The notes: a model not told the origin generated them from the letters alone. A stretch of 64,000 nucleotides of DNA from Streptomyces flavochromogenes (GCF_000717595.1 NZ_JNZO01000022.1:144259-208258); one strand, 5' to 3'; shown: positions 41,993-51,525, numbered from the stretch's first letter. Translations and numbers: made by a program.

Positions 41993-42919
41993 TCAGAGGA
42001 TGGCGACCGGTGCCACCGGTGTGCCCGTACCGCCCACGAAGGGCTCGGGCATCGCGGAGAGCAGGAAGGCGTAGCGCCGCTCTTGTGCACAGGCTGTGGA
42101 CAGAGCTTCCAGATTCCAGTTCTGCCCCTGGAGCATGCCCATCTCGACCAGGTCGAGGGCGTGCACGGGCAGCCACAGGTCCTCGATCTCGGGCGGGAAG
42201 ATCTCGAAGGTGAGGGTGTCGTCGGCGACGGCCGCGACGTCCCGGGCGTGGAACCACTCCGGCGTGCGGATCGAGAGTCCGGGCGACGGAAAAGCGTATC
42301 CGTGCCGGTCGCCGGCCAGGTACGACTGCATCTGACCCGTCCGTACGAGCACGATGTCGCCGGACCGTACGGTCACCCCGGCGAAGTCGGCGGCCTCGTC
42401 CAGGTCCTCGGGTGTGACGGCGTGGTCGCCCGGCAGTCGGTCGAGGCCCTTGGCGGCGGCCACGTCGAGCAGGACCCCGCGGCTCACGAGGTGGCGGGCC
42501 GTGTGGATGCCGCTGAACTCGGAGCGGCCGTGCGGGGTGATGGTGCCGGCAGGGCGGCCGTTGTAGATGTGGCCGGAGTGGGAGACATGGGTCAGGGCGT
42601 CCCAGTGGGTGCCGGCCTGGAGGCCGAGGGTCACGGCGTCGTCGCTGGTGGCGACCGTGCCGGGGCCGAAGAGCTCCTGGTTGATCTGGACCATGACGTG
42701 GAGCGGATTGACCCGGCCGGGGATCATGCCGGTCTGGACGCCGTCCTGCTTGAGGTCGACGGCGAGGGGGACGCGGTGGCCGGTGCGGACGGTGGCGACG
42801 GCCTCCCGTACGACCTCGTCGGTGACGAGGTTGAGGGTGCCGATCTCGTCGTCCTGGCCCCAACGGCCCCAGTTGTTGACGCGCTTGGCGATCTCGTGGA
42901 ATGCGGCGGGCAGAGACAT
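41993..42919 (-). CDS. cyclase-family hydrolase (kynurenine formamidase-like)
   Basis: A 308-residue metal hydrolase of the PF04199 family. AVTLGLQAGTHWDALTHVSH contains the metal-binding HxxxDxxxH, and GVLLDVAAAKGLDRLPGDHA, VRSGDIVLVRTGQMQSYL and SPGLSIRTPEWFHARDVAAV are the other family segments. Relatives hydrolyse N-formylkynurenine, isatin or cyclic acids. It lies divergent from the SDR gene with two copies of the cluster palindrome between, so it is a regulon member and may open a ring or cleave an amide or lactone in the pathway. Confidence 0.85.
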   Translation of the reverse strand: MSLPAAFHEIAKRVNNWGRWGQDDEIGTLNLVTDEVVREAVATVRTGHRVPLAVDLKQDGVQTGMIPGRVNPLHVMVQINQELFGPGTVATSDDAVTLGLQAGTHWDALTHVSHSGHIYNGRPAGTITPHGRSEFSGIHTARHLVSRGVLLDVAAAKGLDRLPGDHAVTPEDLDEAADFAGVTVRSGDIVLVRTGQMQSYLAGDRHGYAFPSPGLSIRTPEWFHARDVAAVADDTLTFEIFPPEIEDLWLPVHALDLVEMGMLQGQNWNLEALSTACAQERRYAFLLSAMPEPFVGGTGTPVAPVAIL

Positions 42920-42949
42920 CGGGGCCTCCGGGGTCTTGTTTTCCGATAT

Positions 42950-42964
42950 CTGACGGACCGTAGA
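42950..42964. promoter_or_regulatory. regulon operator copy 3 (degenerate)
   Basis: CTGACGGACCGTAGA keeps the left arm and lacks one base of the right arm. It lies 31 bp before the cyclase start at 42919. Confidence 0.5.
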
Positions 42965-42983
42965 ATCCTGACGACGAATGAAT

Positions 42984-42998
42984 CTAACGGACCGTCAG
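42984..42998. promoter_or_regulatory. regulon operator copy 4 (CTAACGGACCGTCAG)
   Basis: It has one mismatch in the left arm and lies 22 bp before the SDR start at 43020. Its presence here argues against the earlier ATG at 42978 as the SDR start. Confidence 0.7.
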
Positions 42999-43019
42999 AA
43001 ACTGCGGGAGGGGCCGGGC

Positions 43020-44024
43020 GTGGGGAACTTCTTGGCTGGCAAGGTCGTCGCCGTGACGGGCGCGGGACGGGGCATCGGCCGCGCCGTGGCCCTCGTGTGC
43101 GCGGCGGAGGGCGCGAAGGTCGTCGTCAACGACTACGGGGTGTCGATCGAGGGCGGTGAGCCGACCTCGGAGATCGCGCTGTCGGTGGTGAAGGAGATCG
43201 AGGCGGGGGGTGGCACGGCGGTCGCGGTCGCCGACGACATCTCGACGATGGCGGGCGGACAGCGGGTCGTCGACGTCGCCCTCGCCGAGTACGGGCGCCT
43301 GGACGGGGTCGTGTGCGTGGCGGGCATCCTGCGCGAGCGGATGCTCTTCAACATGTCCGAGGAGGAGTGGGACCCGGTCGTCGCGACGCATCTCAAGGGC
43401 ACGTTCACGGTCTTCCGGGCGGCCTCGGCGATCATGCGGCGCCAGGGGACCGGGACCCTCATCGGCTTCACGAGCGGCAACCACCAGGGCTCGGTGGCCC
43501 AGGCCAACTACGCGGCCGCGAAGGGCGGGATCATCTCCCTCGTGCGGTCGGCGGCGCTCGGCCTCCACAAGTACGGGGTGACGGCGAACGCGGTGGCGCC
43601 GGTGGCGCGGACCCGGATGTCGGCGAACGTCCCGATGGAGCTGAAGGAGATCGGGGAGCCGGAGGACGTGGCCGCCCTCGTCGTCTACCTGCTCTCCGAG
43701 CGGGCCCGCGCGGAGAGGATCACCGGCCAGGTCTACACGATCGCCGGCCCGAAGATCGCGGTCTGGGCGCAGCCCAGGGAACTGCGGGCGGGATACGCGG
43801 AGGGCGGCGCCTGGACCCCCGAGCGGATCGCGGACTTCCTGCCGGGGACGGTGGGGGTGGATCCGATGCCGATGCTGGCGCGCCTCGAGGAGATGGCCCG
43901 GGCCGCGGCGGCGGGCGACCGCCCCAACGCGGGCACGGGCCACGGCGGGGGCACGGGCGGCACCGGGGGCACGGGCCCCGCCACCGGCACCCGTCCCGAC
44001 ACGAGCGAGGAGAACGGCTCATGA
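43020..44024 (+). CDS. short-chain dehydrogenase/reductase (3-hydroxyacyl-CoA dehydrogenase-like)
   Basis: A 334-residue [23 protein letters not shown] is the cofactor loop; [16 protein letters not shown] is the acidic second strand of HSD17B4-type enzymes, favouring NAD; the catalytic NYAAAKGG (Tyr-x-x-x-Lys) and Ser in GTLIGFTSG are present. The extra 80 residues at the C-terminus end in a Gly/Thr tail ([13 protein letters not shown]). It probably oxidises a beta-hydroxyacyl-CoA. GTG 43020 has GGGAGGGG upstream. It overlaps the alcohol dehydrogenase gene by ATGA. Confidence 0.87.
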   Translation: MGNFLAGKVVAVTGAGRGIGRAVALVCAAEGAKVVVNDYGVSIEGGEPTSEIALSVVKEIEAGGGTAVAVADDISTMAGGQRVVDVALAEYGRLDGVVCVAGILRERMLFNMSEEEWDPVVATHLKGTFTVFRAASAIMRRQGTGTLIGFTSGNHQGSVAQANYAAAKGGIISLVRSAALGLHKYGVTANAVAPVARTRMSANVPMELKEIGEPEDVAALVVYLLSERARAERITGQVYTIAGPKIAVWAQPRELRAGYAEGGAWTPERIADFLPGTVGVDPMPMLARLEEMARAAAAGDRPNAGTGHGGGTGGTGGTGPATGTRPDTSEENGS

Positions 44025-45070
44025 GGGGTGTGGTGTTCGACGGGAAGCAGGTCCAGGTCGTCGACGACCTGGAGGTACGGGACCCCGGGCCCGGCGAGGT
44101 GCTGGTGGGGATCGCGGCGGCCGGACTGTGCCACAGCGATCTGTCGGTCGTCGACGGGACCATCCCCTTCCCCCCTCCCGTCGTCCTCGGCCACGAGGGC
44201 GCCGGGGTCGTCGAGGCGGTCGGACCGGGGGTCACGCACGTCGAACCGGGCGACCACGTGGCCCTGTCGACCCTCGCCAACTGCGGGGCCTGCGCGGACT
44301 GCGACCGCGGACGGCCCACCATGTGCCGGAAGGCCATCGGGATGCCGGGGCAGCCGTTCTCGCGGGGCGGGCGGCCGCTCTACCAGTTCGCGTCGAACTC
44401 GTCGTTCGCGGAGCGGACCGTCGTGAAGGCGGTCCAGGCGGTGAGGATCCCGCAGGACATCCCGCTGACCTCGGCGGCGCTGATGGGCTGCGGCGTCCTC
44501 ACCGGGGTCGGGGCCGTACTGAACCGGGCCAGGGTCGGGCGGGGCGAGACGGTCGTCGTCATCGGCACGGGCGGGATAGGGCTCAACGTCCTCCAGGGCG
44601 CGAGGATCGCGGGCGCGCTGACGATCGTGGCCGTGGACACGAACCCGGCGAAGGAGGCGGTGGCCCGGCAGTTCGGGGCGAGCCACTTCCTGACCTCCAC
44701 CGACGGGGTACGGGAGATCCTCCCCACCGGCGCCGACCACGTCTTCGAATGCGTCGGGCACGCCGGGCTCGTCCGGACCGCGATCGACCTCCTCGACCGG
44801 CACGGGCAGGCGATCCTCCTCGGCATGACCGCGCCGAAGGAGGAGGCGAGCTTCCTGCCCGCCGCGATGTTCCTGGACAAGTCGATCCTGGGGTGCCGGT
44901 ACGGCTCCTCCCGCCCGCAGCGCGACATCCCGCTCTACGCCGAGCTGTACCGATCGGGCCTCCTCCTCCTCGACGAACTCGTCACCGCCACGTACCCGGT
45001 GGAGGAGTTCGCGAGGGCGGTGGAGGACGCGGAGGCGGGCAAGGTGGCCCGGGGGGTCCTCACCTTCTGA
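44021..45070 (+). CDS. zinc-dependent alcohol dehydrogenase
   Basis: A 349-residue MDR enzyme. Catalytic zinc ligands are in [13 protein letters not shown] and [17 protein letters not shown], the structural zinc is held by [15 protein letters not shown], and the cofactor loop is [18 protein letters not shown] with VAVDTNP (Asp: NAD). The length and motifs fit the class III-like/NDMA-dependent group of actinobacteria. It is translated with the SDR (ATGA overlap) and shares its regulon operator, so an alcohol or hydroxyacid intermediate is likely. It is the last gene of the unit. Confidence 0.9.
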   Translation: MRGVVFDGKQVQVVDDLEVRDPGPGEVLVGIAAAGLCHSDLSVVDGTIPFPPPVVLGHEGAGVVEAVGPGVTHVEPGDHVALSTLANCGACADCDRGRPTMCRKAIGMPGQPFSRGGRPLYQFASNSSFAERTVVKAVQAVRIPQDIPLTSAALMGCGVLTGVGAVLNRARVGRGETVVVIGTGGIGLNVLQGARIAGALTIVAVDTNPAKEAVARQFGASHFLTSTDGVREILPTGADHVFECVGHAGLVRTAIDLLDRHGQAILLGMTAPKEEASFLPAAMFLDKSILGCRYGSSRPQRDIPLYAELYRSGLLLLDELVTATYPVEEFARAVEDAEAGKVARGVLTF

Positions 45071-45189
45071 GTCTCCTCTCGCGGGTGGTCGCGGCGCCGG
45101 AGGGGAGGGCGAGGCGGAAGGCGGGACGGGGCGAGCGCGGTGGGAAAACGAGGTGGGCCGCACGGGTGTCCGTCGTTACGGTCCTGGGC

Positions 45190-46437
45190 ATGTCCTATCG
45201 CGAGCTCGCCACCCGCCCCGTCCTCGCCTGGTCCGCCGTCACCGTCGCCGGTCGGCTCCCCGTGGCCATGGCCCCCCTCGCCCTGGTGTTCCTCGTCCGG
45301 GAGCGCCCCGGCGGGTACACGCTCGGAGCCGTGCTCGCCGCCGCGTACGTCATCGGGGAGATCGTCGCCGCGCCCGTCCTCGGCCTGCGGCTGGACGCCG
45401 AGCACGCCCGGCCGCAGCTCGTCGCCGGACTCGCCGTCGGGGCCACCGGGTTCGCGGGTCTCGGGCTCGCGCCCGGGGCGCACCCCCTCGTGCTCGCCGC
45501 CCTCGCCCTGCTCGCCGGCGCCGGGCCCGCCGCCGTGCCCGGCGGGCTGCGCGCGCTCCTCACCAGCCTCGTCCCCGAGCGGGCCGTGACCCAGGCGATG
45601 AGCATGGAGTCGGTGCTGACCTTCGGCATCTGGGCCGCCGCTCCCGCCCTCACCACCGGTCTGGCGCTCGGCGTCGACCCCGCCGTACCCCTGCTGCTCA
45701 TGGGCGTCCTGATGGGTCTGTCCGTCACCGGGCTGTGGACGCTCCCGCCCGGCTGGCAGCAGGCGGCCAAGGAGGACGGCGCGTCGACGCGGCGGGCGCT
45801 GCTCCGGGCCTGGCCGGTGTACGTGCTGGGGGCGGCCGGTCTGACGCTGCTCGCGCTCGCCGAGCTGATCCTGCCCGCGCTCCTCGAACAGCGGGGGATC
45901 GGCATCGGCTGGGCGGGTCTGCTGCTCGCCGGGTTCTCGATCGGTTCGGCGGTCGGCGCGTTCGCGTACGGCCTCCGGGCCGACTGGCCGGGCACGCTGA
46001 CCGTCCAGTCCCTCGTCCTGGTCCTCGCGGTCGCCTCGGGCGTCGCCCTGGTCGCCGTACTGCCCTCGGCGATGGGGATCGCGGTGGCCCTGGTGGCGGC
46101 CGGGCTCCTCCAGGCCCCGGCGAGCCTGGCCCGGAACCTGGCCCTCAGAGAGCTCCTGCCGCCGTCGGCGCTCGCCGCCGGGTACTCGGTCATGTACGCG
46201 GCGGTGGGCGCCGGTTACGCGGCCAGCGGCACCCTCGCCGGCGGTCTGCTCAAGGTCGTGGCGCCGTCCACGGCGATCCTCTGGGGGGTCGGTCTGACCG
46301 GCCTGCTCGTCCTGGTCGGAGCGACGGGGGAGCGGCGGCTCGTCCGGGAGCGAGAGGGCGGCGACCGTCCGCTGCCCCGGCCTCAGGGAGAAGCCTCCGA
46401 GGACGCGGACGCGGCCGTGCGGAACGTCCGCCGGTAG
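45190..46437 (+). CDS. MFS transporter
   Basis: A 415-residue integral membrane protein with about twelve hydrophobic helices, for example VLAWSAVTVAGRLPVAMAPL, LVLAALALLAGAGPAAVPGG and AGLTLLALAELILPALLEQ. It belongs to the major facilitator superfamily, of the sugar-efflux/drug-efflux sort. ATG at 45190 is used; GTG 45166 is possible. Its C-terminal tail overlaps the end of the convergent AraC-type gene by 55 bp. It has no copy of the cluster palindrome, so it is probably not part of the catabolic regulon. The substrate is unknown. Confidence 0.83.
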   Translation: MSYRELATRPVLAWSAVTVAGRLPVAMAPLALVFLVRERPGGYTLGAVLAAAYVIGEIVAAPVLGLRLDAEHARPQLVAGLAVGATGFAGLGLAPGAHPLVLAALALLAGAGPAAVPGGLRALLTSLVPERAVTQAMSMESVLTFGIWAAAPALTTGLALGVDPAVPLLLMGVLMGLSVTGLWTLPPGWQQAAKEDGASTRRALLRAWPVYVLGAAGLTLLALAELILPALLEQRGIGIGWAGLLLAGFSIGSAVGAFAYGLRADWPGTLTVQSLVLVLAVASGVALVAVLPSAMGIAVALVAAGLLQAPASLARNLALRELLPPSALAAGYSVMYAAVGAGYAASGTLAGGLLKVVAPSTAILWGVGLTGLLVLVGATGERRLVREREGGDRPLPRPQGEASEDADAAVRNVRR

Positions 46438-47393
46438 GACGTCGGCGTCACCCCGATCGCGCTCATCAGGTGCACCCGCAGCGACTGCGCCGTGCCGAAC
46501 CCCGCGTCCTGCGCGACCCGGTCGACGGGCAGTCCGGTGGACTCCAGGAGGTGCCGGGCGCGTTCGACCCGCTGCTGGGTGAGCCACTGGCCGGGGCTGA
46601 TGCCCACCTCGTCACGGAAGCGGCGGGTGAACGTCCGTACGCTCATCGCCTCCTTCTCGGCCAGGTCCCGCAGCTGGATCGGCTCGTGCAGGTGGGCGAG
46701 GGCCCAGGCCCGTGCGGTGGTCGTGGTGTGGGTCCCGGCCTCCGGCAGGGGCCGCTCGATGTACTGGGCCTGACCGCCGTCCCGGTGCGGCGGTACGACG
46801 GTCCTGCGGGCGACGTCGTTGGCGACGGCGGTGCCGTGGTCGCGGCGCACGATGTGCAGGCACAGGTCTATCCCGGCGGCCACGCCCGCCGAGGTGAGGA
46901 CGTCGCCGTCGTCGACGAACAGGACGTCCGCGTCGACCCTGACGCGCGGGAAGAGCCGCTGGAAGTGCTCGGCGGAGGACCAGTGGGTGGTGGCCGGGCG
47001 CCCGTCCAGATACCCGGCGGCGGCGAGCACGTACCCGCCGGTGCAGATGGAGACGAGCCGGGTGCCGGGCCGGATGTGGGCCAGTGCGGCGGCCAGTTCG
47101 CCGGTGAGCCGTCCCTCGTCGTAGACCGGGCCGAGCTCGTACGAGGCCGGTACGACGACGGTGTCGGCGGTGGCGAGGGCCTCCGGGCCGTGCTCGACGT
47201 GGATCGAGAAGTCCGCGTCGGTCGGCACCGGCCCTGCGGCCGTCGCACAGGTGACGATCTCGTACAGCGGACGCCCCCCGCCGTCCTTCGCGCGGCCGAA
47301 GATGCGGTGCGGGATGCCCAGCTCGAAGGGGAGGAGGCCGGGCAGCGCGAGCACGGCGACGCGGTGCGGGGGCGGTTCGGACGACGGCGGCAC
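46383..47393 (-). CDS. GlxA-type AraC regulator with DJ-1/PfpI domain
   Basis: A 336-residue regulator. The N-terminal DJ-1/PfpI domain (HRVAVLALPGLLPFELGIPH to LVSICTGGYVLAAAGYLDGR, nucleophile-elbow Cys retained) is followed by two AraC helix-turn-helix motifs (IQLRDLAEKEAMSVRTFTRR, PVDRVAQDAGFGTAQSLRVH). The start is GTG 47393, behind GGAGGGAG, upstream of PPSSEPPPHRVAVL. It is divergent from an MFS exporter; an inverted repeat GTAGACC-N11-GGTCTAC lies between them. It likely activates that exporter and/or itself in response to a small molecule. Confidence 0.88.
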   Translation of the reverse strand: MPPSSEPPPHRVAVLALPGLLPFELGIPHRIFGRAKDGGGRPLYEIVTCATAAGPVPTDADFSIHVEHGPEALATADTVVVPASYELGPVYDEGRLTGELAAALAHIRPGTRLVSICTGGYVLAAAGYLDGRPATTHWSSAEHFQRLFPRVRVDADVLFVDDGDVLTSAGVAAGIDLCLHIVRRDHGTAVANDVARRTVVPPHRDGGQAQYIERPLPEAGTHTTTTARAWALAHLHEPIQLRDLAEKEAMSVRTFTRRFRDEVGISPGQWLTQQRVERARHLLESTGLPVDRVAQDAGFGTAQSLRVHLMSAIGVTPTSYRRTFRTAASASSEASP

Positions 47394-47436
47394 GGGCGGT
47401 GCTCCCTCCGGAGATCGGTCGAAAATCAGTGGTGGT

Positions 47437-47461
47437 GTAGACCACGTGGTGATAGGTCTAC
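47437..47461. promoter_or_regulatory. inverted repeat between AraC-type regulator and MFS gene
   Basis: GTAGACC and GGTCTAC, perfect complements with an 11-bp spacer, end 6 bp before the GTG of the exporter. Candidate binding site of the divergent AraC-type regulator or of another repressor. Confidence 0.45.
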
Positions 47462-47467
47462 CTCTCC

Positions 47468-48715
47468 GTGACGGACAACACGTACAAGTCTGAGGCCGCC
47501 GAGCGGATTCCCGCGCCGGCCGAGCCGCCCGCACTGTGGAACCGTAACTTCCGGCTCTTCTTCGTCGCCCGGGCAGTCGCCGTCTTCGGCGAGGGCATGG
47601 TCCCGGTCGCCTTCGCCGCCGGACTTCTCGGTGCCGGCCACTCCGGCGCCACCGTCGGCTACGCGCTCGGCGGCTGGACCGCCGCCTTCGCGCTCTTCGT
47701 CCTCTTCGGCGGCGTCCTCGCCGACCGCTTCACCGCCCGCCGCATGATGATCCTCGCGGATCTGCTGCGGCTGCCCGGAGCGGCCGTCCTCGCCGTCGCC
47801 TTCACCCTCGGCGGCCCGCCCCTCTGGGCGGTCTACACCCTCTCCGTCCTCAGTGGCGTCGGCGCCGCCCTCTTCCAGCCGGGCGTCGCCTCGACCATCC
47901 CGCGCATCGCCCCCGACGTGCAGCGCGCCAACGCCGTCCTCCGGGTCGTCGAGGCCCTCATGATCATGGCGGGTCCGGCGGTGGCGGGCGTGCTCGTCGC
48001 CGTGTGGAACGCGGGCGCCGCCTTCGCCGTCAACGGCGCGACGTTCGCGGTCAGCGCCCTCTGCCTCACCCTGATGCGGATCGCCCCGATCCCCTCCGAC
48101 TCCCTGGGACGCGACTCCCTCGGCGCCGAACTCGTCGGCGGCTGGCGGGAGTTCAGGGCGCGGAACTGGCTCTGGGGTGTCATCGCCATCTGGACCGTGT
48201 ACGGGCTCACCGTGGCCGGCCCCATGGTGCCGCTCACCGCGAGCCTGGTCACCGAGGACCACGGCTCGGCCACGTACGGCGTACTCATGGCCGTCAACGG
48301 CGCGGGCAGCGCGGTGGGCGGCCTGCTCGCCCTCCGGCTCCGCCCCCGCACCCCCCTCGCGGCGGGCGCGGTCGCACTCCTCGGCCTCCCCGTGAACCTC
48401 GCGCTGCTCGGCCTGGGCGCGCCCGTGGCGCTGCTCGGCGCGGGCCAGTTCATCGGTGGTGCGGCCTTCGCCTTCTGGCTGGTGATGTGGTCGACGGCCG
48501 TGCAGACCCACGTACCGCAGGAGGCGCTGAACCGGATGCACGCGTACGACGTGGCCGGCTCGCTCCTGATGATGGGCGTCGGCCGCACCCTGTCGGGGCC
48601 GGTGGCGGCGGCGGTCGGCACGGAGGAGGTGCTGCTGGTGGGGGCGGGGATCGCGGTGCTCGTGGTGGGCGCGCTGCTGGCGGTACGCCCGATCAGGACG
48701 CTGCCGAGGGTGTGA
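47468..48715 (+). CDS. MFS transporter (drug-efflux type)
   Basis: A 415-residue MFS protein with twelve helices. The motif GGVLADRFTARRMMILADLL after helix 2 is the classical MFS loop motif. Others are WNRNFRLFFVARAVAVFGEG at the N-terminus and FIGGAAFAFWLVMWSTAVQT in the C-terminal half. It resembles the enterobactin-exporter/EntS-like and macrolide-efflux group. GTG 47468 has no strong ribosome site and the inverted repeat is immediately upstream, so a short or absent leader is likely. It is probably an efflux pump controlled by the neighbouring regulator. Confidence 0.85.
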   Translation: MTDNTYKSEAAERIPAPAEPPALWNRNFRLFFVARAVAVFGEGMVPVAFAAGLLGAGHSGATVGYALGGWTAAFALFVLFGGVLADRFTARRMMILADLLRLPGAAVLAVAFTLGGPPLWAVYTLSVLSGVGAALFQPGVASTIPRIAPDVQRANAVLRVVEALMIMAGPAVAGVLVAVWNAGAAFAVNGATFAVSALCLTLMRIAPIPSDSLGRDSLGAELVGGWREFRARNWLWGVIAIWTVYGLTVAGPMVPLTASLVTEDHGSATYGVLMAVNGAGSAVGGLLALRLRPRTPLAAGAVALLGLPVNLALLGLGAPVALLGAGQFIGGAAFAFWLVMWSTAVQTHVPQEALNRMHAYDVAGSLLMMGVGRTLSGPVAAAVGTEEVLLVGAGIAVLVVGALLAVRPIRTLPRV

Positions 48716-48850
48716 GCGGCAGCGTGGGTCCCGTCCGTGTCCTGGTCCGTCCGTCCCGATCCGTGTGTCCCGATCCATGGCCCGATCCGTTCGAAAGCTG
48801 TCGTCCGGGCCAATGGCCGGACGCGGGGGCGGGCCGGGATGCTCAGTGGC

Positions 48851-50179
48851 ATGGCCCAGACAACCGAGACGCCGCCCGCAGACACTCCCGACGGGCGGGC
48901 CCCCCGTACCTTCCGTGACCCCCGGACGCCCCGGATGCACCGCGCCTGGTTCGTCGCGGCGGTCACCTTCGTCACGATCATCGGCGCGGCGGCGTTCGCG
49001 TCGCTCCCCGGCCTGCTGATCGAGCCGCTGCACGAGGAGTTCGACTGGTCGCGGGGCACGATCGGCTTCGCCGTCTCGGTGAACCTCGCCCTCTACGGCC
49101 TCACGGCCCCCTTCGCCGCCGCCCTCATGGACCGCTTCGGCATCCGCCGCATCGTGGCCGTGGCGCTGACGGTCATCGCGCTGGGCTCGGTGCTCACGGT
49201 GTGGATGACGGCGGCCTGGCAGCTCGTCCTCCTCTGGGGCGTGCTCGTCGGGCTCGGCAGCGGCTCGATGGCGCTCGCGTTCGCGGCGACGGTCACCAAC
49301 CGCTGGTTCGTGGCACGCCGGGGCCTGGTGACGGGCATCCTCACGGCGGCCGGCGCTTCCGGGCAGCTGGTGTTCCTGCCGCTGCTGTCCTGGCTGGTCG
49401 AGCACCACGGCTGGCGCCCGGCGGCCGTGACCGTGGCGCTCGCCGCCCTCGCGGTGGTCCCGTTCGTGTGGCTGCTGCTCCGGGACCACCCGGCGGACGT
49501 CGGGCTCGCCCCGTACGGCGGGGAGTACGCCGAAAAGCCGGCGCCCGTCACGGGCGCGGCCCGGCGTGCGGTCACGGTCCTGTTCAAGGCGGCCCGCACC
49601 GGCCCGTTCTGGCTGCTGGCGGGCACGTTCGCGATCTGTGGAGCCTCGACGAACGGTCTGGTGAAGACCCACTTCGTACCGGCGGCCCACGACCACGGGA
49701 TGCCGGTGACGGCGGCGGCCGGACTGCTCGCGGTCATCGGGGTCTTCGACGTCGTCGGCACGATCGCCTCGGGCTGGTTCACCGACCGCTTCGAGGCCCG
49801 CCGACTCCTCGCCGTCTACTACGCGCTCCGCGGGATCTCCCTCCTCTTCCTGCCGATGCTGCTCGCGCCGTCCGTGCACCCGCCGATGCTGTTCTTCATC
49901 GTCTTCTACGGCCTGGACTGGGTGGCCACGGTGCCGCCGACGATCGCCCTCTGCCGCGAGCACTACGGCGAGGACTCGGCGATCGTCTTCGGCTGGGTCC
50001 TCGCCTCCCACCAGGTGGGCGCGGCGGCCGTCGCGTTCGCGGGCGGAGTGGCCCGTGACGTCTTCGGCTCGTACGACCTCGTCTGGTACGCCTCGGGCGC
50101 GCTGTGCGCGGCGGCGGCCCTGATGGCCCTGGTGATCCGCCGACCCCGGACGATGACGCCGTCCCCGGCGGGCGCATGA
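48851..50179 (+). CDS. MFS transporter (oxalate/formate antiporter-like)
   Basis: A 442-residue protein. The N-terminal region is polar (TETPPADTPDGRAPR). Its helices include FVAAVTFVTIIGAAAFASLP, WQLVLLWGVLVGLGSGSMAL and MLFFIVFYGLDWVATVPPTI. Motifs LIEPLHEEFDWSRGTIGFAVS and NRWFVARRGLVTGILTAAGA place it with monocarboxylate/oxalate-formate type MFS carriers, which often sit next to organic acid catabolism. The ATG is 48851 or 48839. It has no regulon palindrome. The small membrane gene at 50203 follows 23 bp later and may be co-transcribed. Confidence 0.85.
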   Translation: MAQTTETPPADTPDGRAPRTFRDPRTPRMHRAWFVAAVTFVTIIGAAAFASLPGLLIEPLHEEFDWSRGTIGFAVSVNLALYGLTAPFAAALMDRFGIRRIVAVALTVIALGSVLTVWMTAAWQLVLLWGVLVGLGSGSMALAFAATVTNRWFVARRGLVTGILTAAGASGQLVFLPLLSWLVEHHGWRPAAVTVALAALAVVPFVWLLLRDHPADVGLAPYGGEYAEKPAPVTGAARRAVTVLFKAARTGPFWLLAGTFAICGASTNGLVKTHFVPAAHDHGMPVTAAAGLLAVIGVFDVVGTIASGWFTDRFEARRLLAVYYALRGISLLFLPMLLAPSVHPPMLFFIVFYGLDWVATVPPTIALCREHYGEDSAIVFGWVLASHQVGAAAVAFAGGVARDVFGSYDLVWYASGALCAAAALMALVIRRPRTMTPSPAGA

Positions 50180-50202
50180 TGGCTGTCAGGGGGTGATCGC
50201 GC

Positions 50203-50754
50203 ATGAGCGAGCGTGGTCTGCGCGAGCGTGCGGTGAACGAGCGTGGCACGGGCGAGCGGGACGAGGGCCGTACGTACAGCAGGATGCTGTGGGCATCGGT
50301 GCTCGCACTGGCCCTGGAGGGGGCCGTCGCCCTGATCCTCCTCGTGGTGTTCGGGGACGCCGGGCAGCCGGAGCCGGGCGAGGAGCGCCTCAGCGCGCTG
50401 ACCCTCCTCGCGCTCCCGCTGCTCGCGGTGTTCTGGCTGCTGCCGGCGCTCGTGGTCTCCGTGGCGCTCGTGCTGCCGATCGTGCTCCTCGGGGAAGCCC
50501 TGACGCGCCGGCTGGGCGGGCGTCCGACCGGCTGGCAGCTGCTCCTTTCGACCGCGGCGGGGGCCCTGCTGTGGCCGCTCGCCGGCGGGCCGGGCTGGCT
50601 GGTGGCCACGGTGTGCCTGGCCGTGGCGGTGCTCGTCACGCGCCACGCGCGGCGGGGCTACTTCGTGGCGCTGCTGGTGTGGGGGACGGTCGCGGTGCTG
50701 ACCGTGTTCCTGCTCGGCAGCGCGGGCCTGTACACAGGGGCGATCGAGGCCTGA
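50203..50754 (+). CDS. hypothetical membrane protein
   Basis: A 183-residue protein. The first 25 residues are charged (SERGLRERAVNERGTGERDE), then come four or five hydrophobic helices (MLWASVLALALEGAVALILL, LLALPLLAVFWLLPALVVSV, LVATVCLAVAVLVT, LLVWGTVAVLTVFLLG). ATG 50203 follows AGGGGGTGA. It shows no family I recognise. It lies 23 bp downstream of an MFS gene on the same strand and convergent with the flavin reductase. Confidence 0.65.
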   Translation: MSERGLRERAVNERGTGERDEGRTYSRMLWASVLALALEGAVALILLVVFGDAGQPEPGEERLSALTLLALPLLAVFWLLPALVVSVALVLPIVLLGEALTRRLGGRPTGWQLLLSTAAGALLWPLAGGPGWLVATVCLAVAVLVTRHARRGYFVALLVWGTVAVLTVFLLGSAGLYTGAIEA

Positions 50755-50802
50755 CGGTGCTTCAGCGCCCAGGGGGTGTCCTGCCGATCAGGCCGGACAT
50801 CC

Positions 50803-51417
50803 CTAGGCGCCGAAGCGTCCGAACCTCCCCCGGTGGAACAGCAGTGGCGAGGGATCTCCGCCCTCCTCCGCCCCCAGCGACTCCACCCGCCCCACCACGA
50901 TCAGATGGTCGCCCCCGGTGTGCACGGCGGTGATCGCGCAGTCGATCCAGGCGGGCGCGCCGGGCAGCCGCGGTGAGCCCGTGGCAGGGGCCGGGGTCCA
51001 GTCGACGCCCGCGAACTTGTCCGCCCCGCTGACCGCGAACGACCGGCACAGCGGGCCCTGGTCGGCTCCGAGGATGTTGACGCAGAAGGTGCCCGCGTCC
51101 GCGATCCGGGGCCAGGTCGTCGACGTACGGGCGACCATGAAGGCGACCAGGGGCGGGTCGAGGGAGAGCGAGGCGAAGGACTGGCAGGCGAATCCGGCCG
51201 GTCCTTCCGCGTCGAGCGCGGTCACGATCGTGACCCCGCTCGCGAAGTGGCCGAGGACGCGACGGAATTCGGCCGGGTCGACGGGCGGTCGCTCGTCCTC
51301 CCGTACCGCGCGCAGCATCGGCCGGGGCAGTGGTTCCACGGCCGTCGGCGAACCGGCCGCTCTCAGGTGTCGGACGACGGTGGCCGCCATCCCCGCGTGT
51401 CCCATCACATCGTCCAT
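50803..51417 (-). CDS. flavin reductase family protein, regulon member
   Basis: A 204-residue FMN-binding reductase. PAEFRRVLGHFASGVTIVTA, ACQSFASLSLDPPLVAFMVA, FCVNILGADQGPLCRSFA and AWIDCAITAVHTGGDHLIVV are the characteristic segments of the reductase component of two-component flavin monooxygenases (HsaB/HpaC type). No oxygenase partner is in the window, which is odd. ATG 51417 is followed upstream by a perfect regulon palindrome (51423-51437) only 5 bp away, so the message is nearly leaderless or the start is the ATG at 51405. It would feed FADH2/FMNH2 to an oxygenase encoded elsewhere. Confidence 0.85.
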   Translation of the reverse strand: MDDVMGHAGMAATVVRHLRAAGSPTAVEPLPRPMLRAVREDERPPVDPAEFRRVLGHFASGVTIVTALDAEGPAGFACQSFASLSLDPPLVAFMVARTSTTWPRIADAGTFCVNILGADQGPLCRSFAVSGADKFAGVDWTPAPATGSPRLPGAPAWIDCAITAVHTGGDHLIVVGRVESLGAEEGGDPSPLLFHRGRFGRFGA

Positions 51418-51422
51418 TGAAC

Positions 51423-51437
51423 CTGACGGATCGTCAG
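51423..51437. promoter_or_regulatory. regulon operator copy 5 (CTGACGGATCGTCAG)
   Basis: A perfect CTGACG-GAT-CGTCAG palindrome directly before the flavin reductase start. No other gene begins near it, so it should control only this reductase. Confidence 0.75.
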
Positions 51438-51486
51438 ATGAGAAGGGGCGGGGACGGCGGAGACCAGCGGGAAGCCGGCGCGCGAA

Positions 51487-51525
51487 AGCCCCCGGGACGA
51501 CGGCAGGACCGCCGCCCCGGGGGCT
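51487..51525. terminator. terminator associated with the gene remnant
   Basis: AGCCCCCGGG and CCCGGGGGCT make a perfect 10-bp stem, 23 bp past the end of the remnant at 51548. It fits the end of a former minus-strand gene. Confidence 0.6.
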
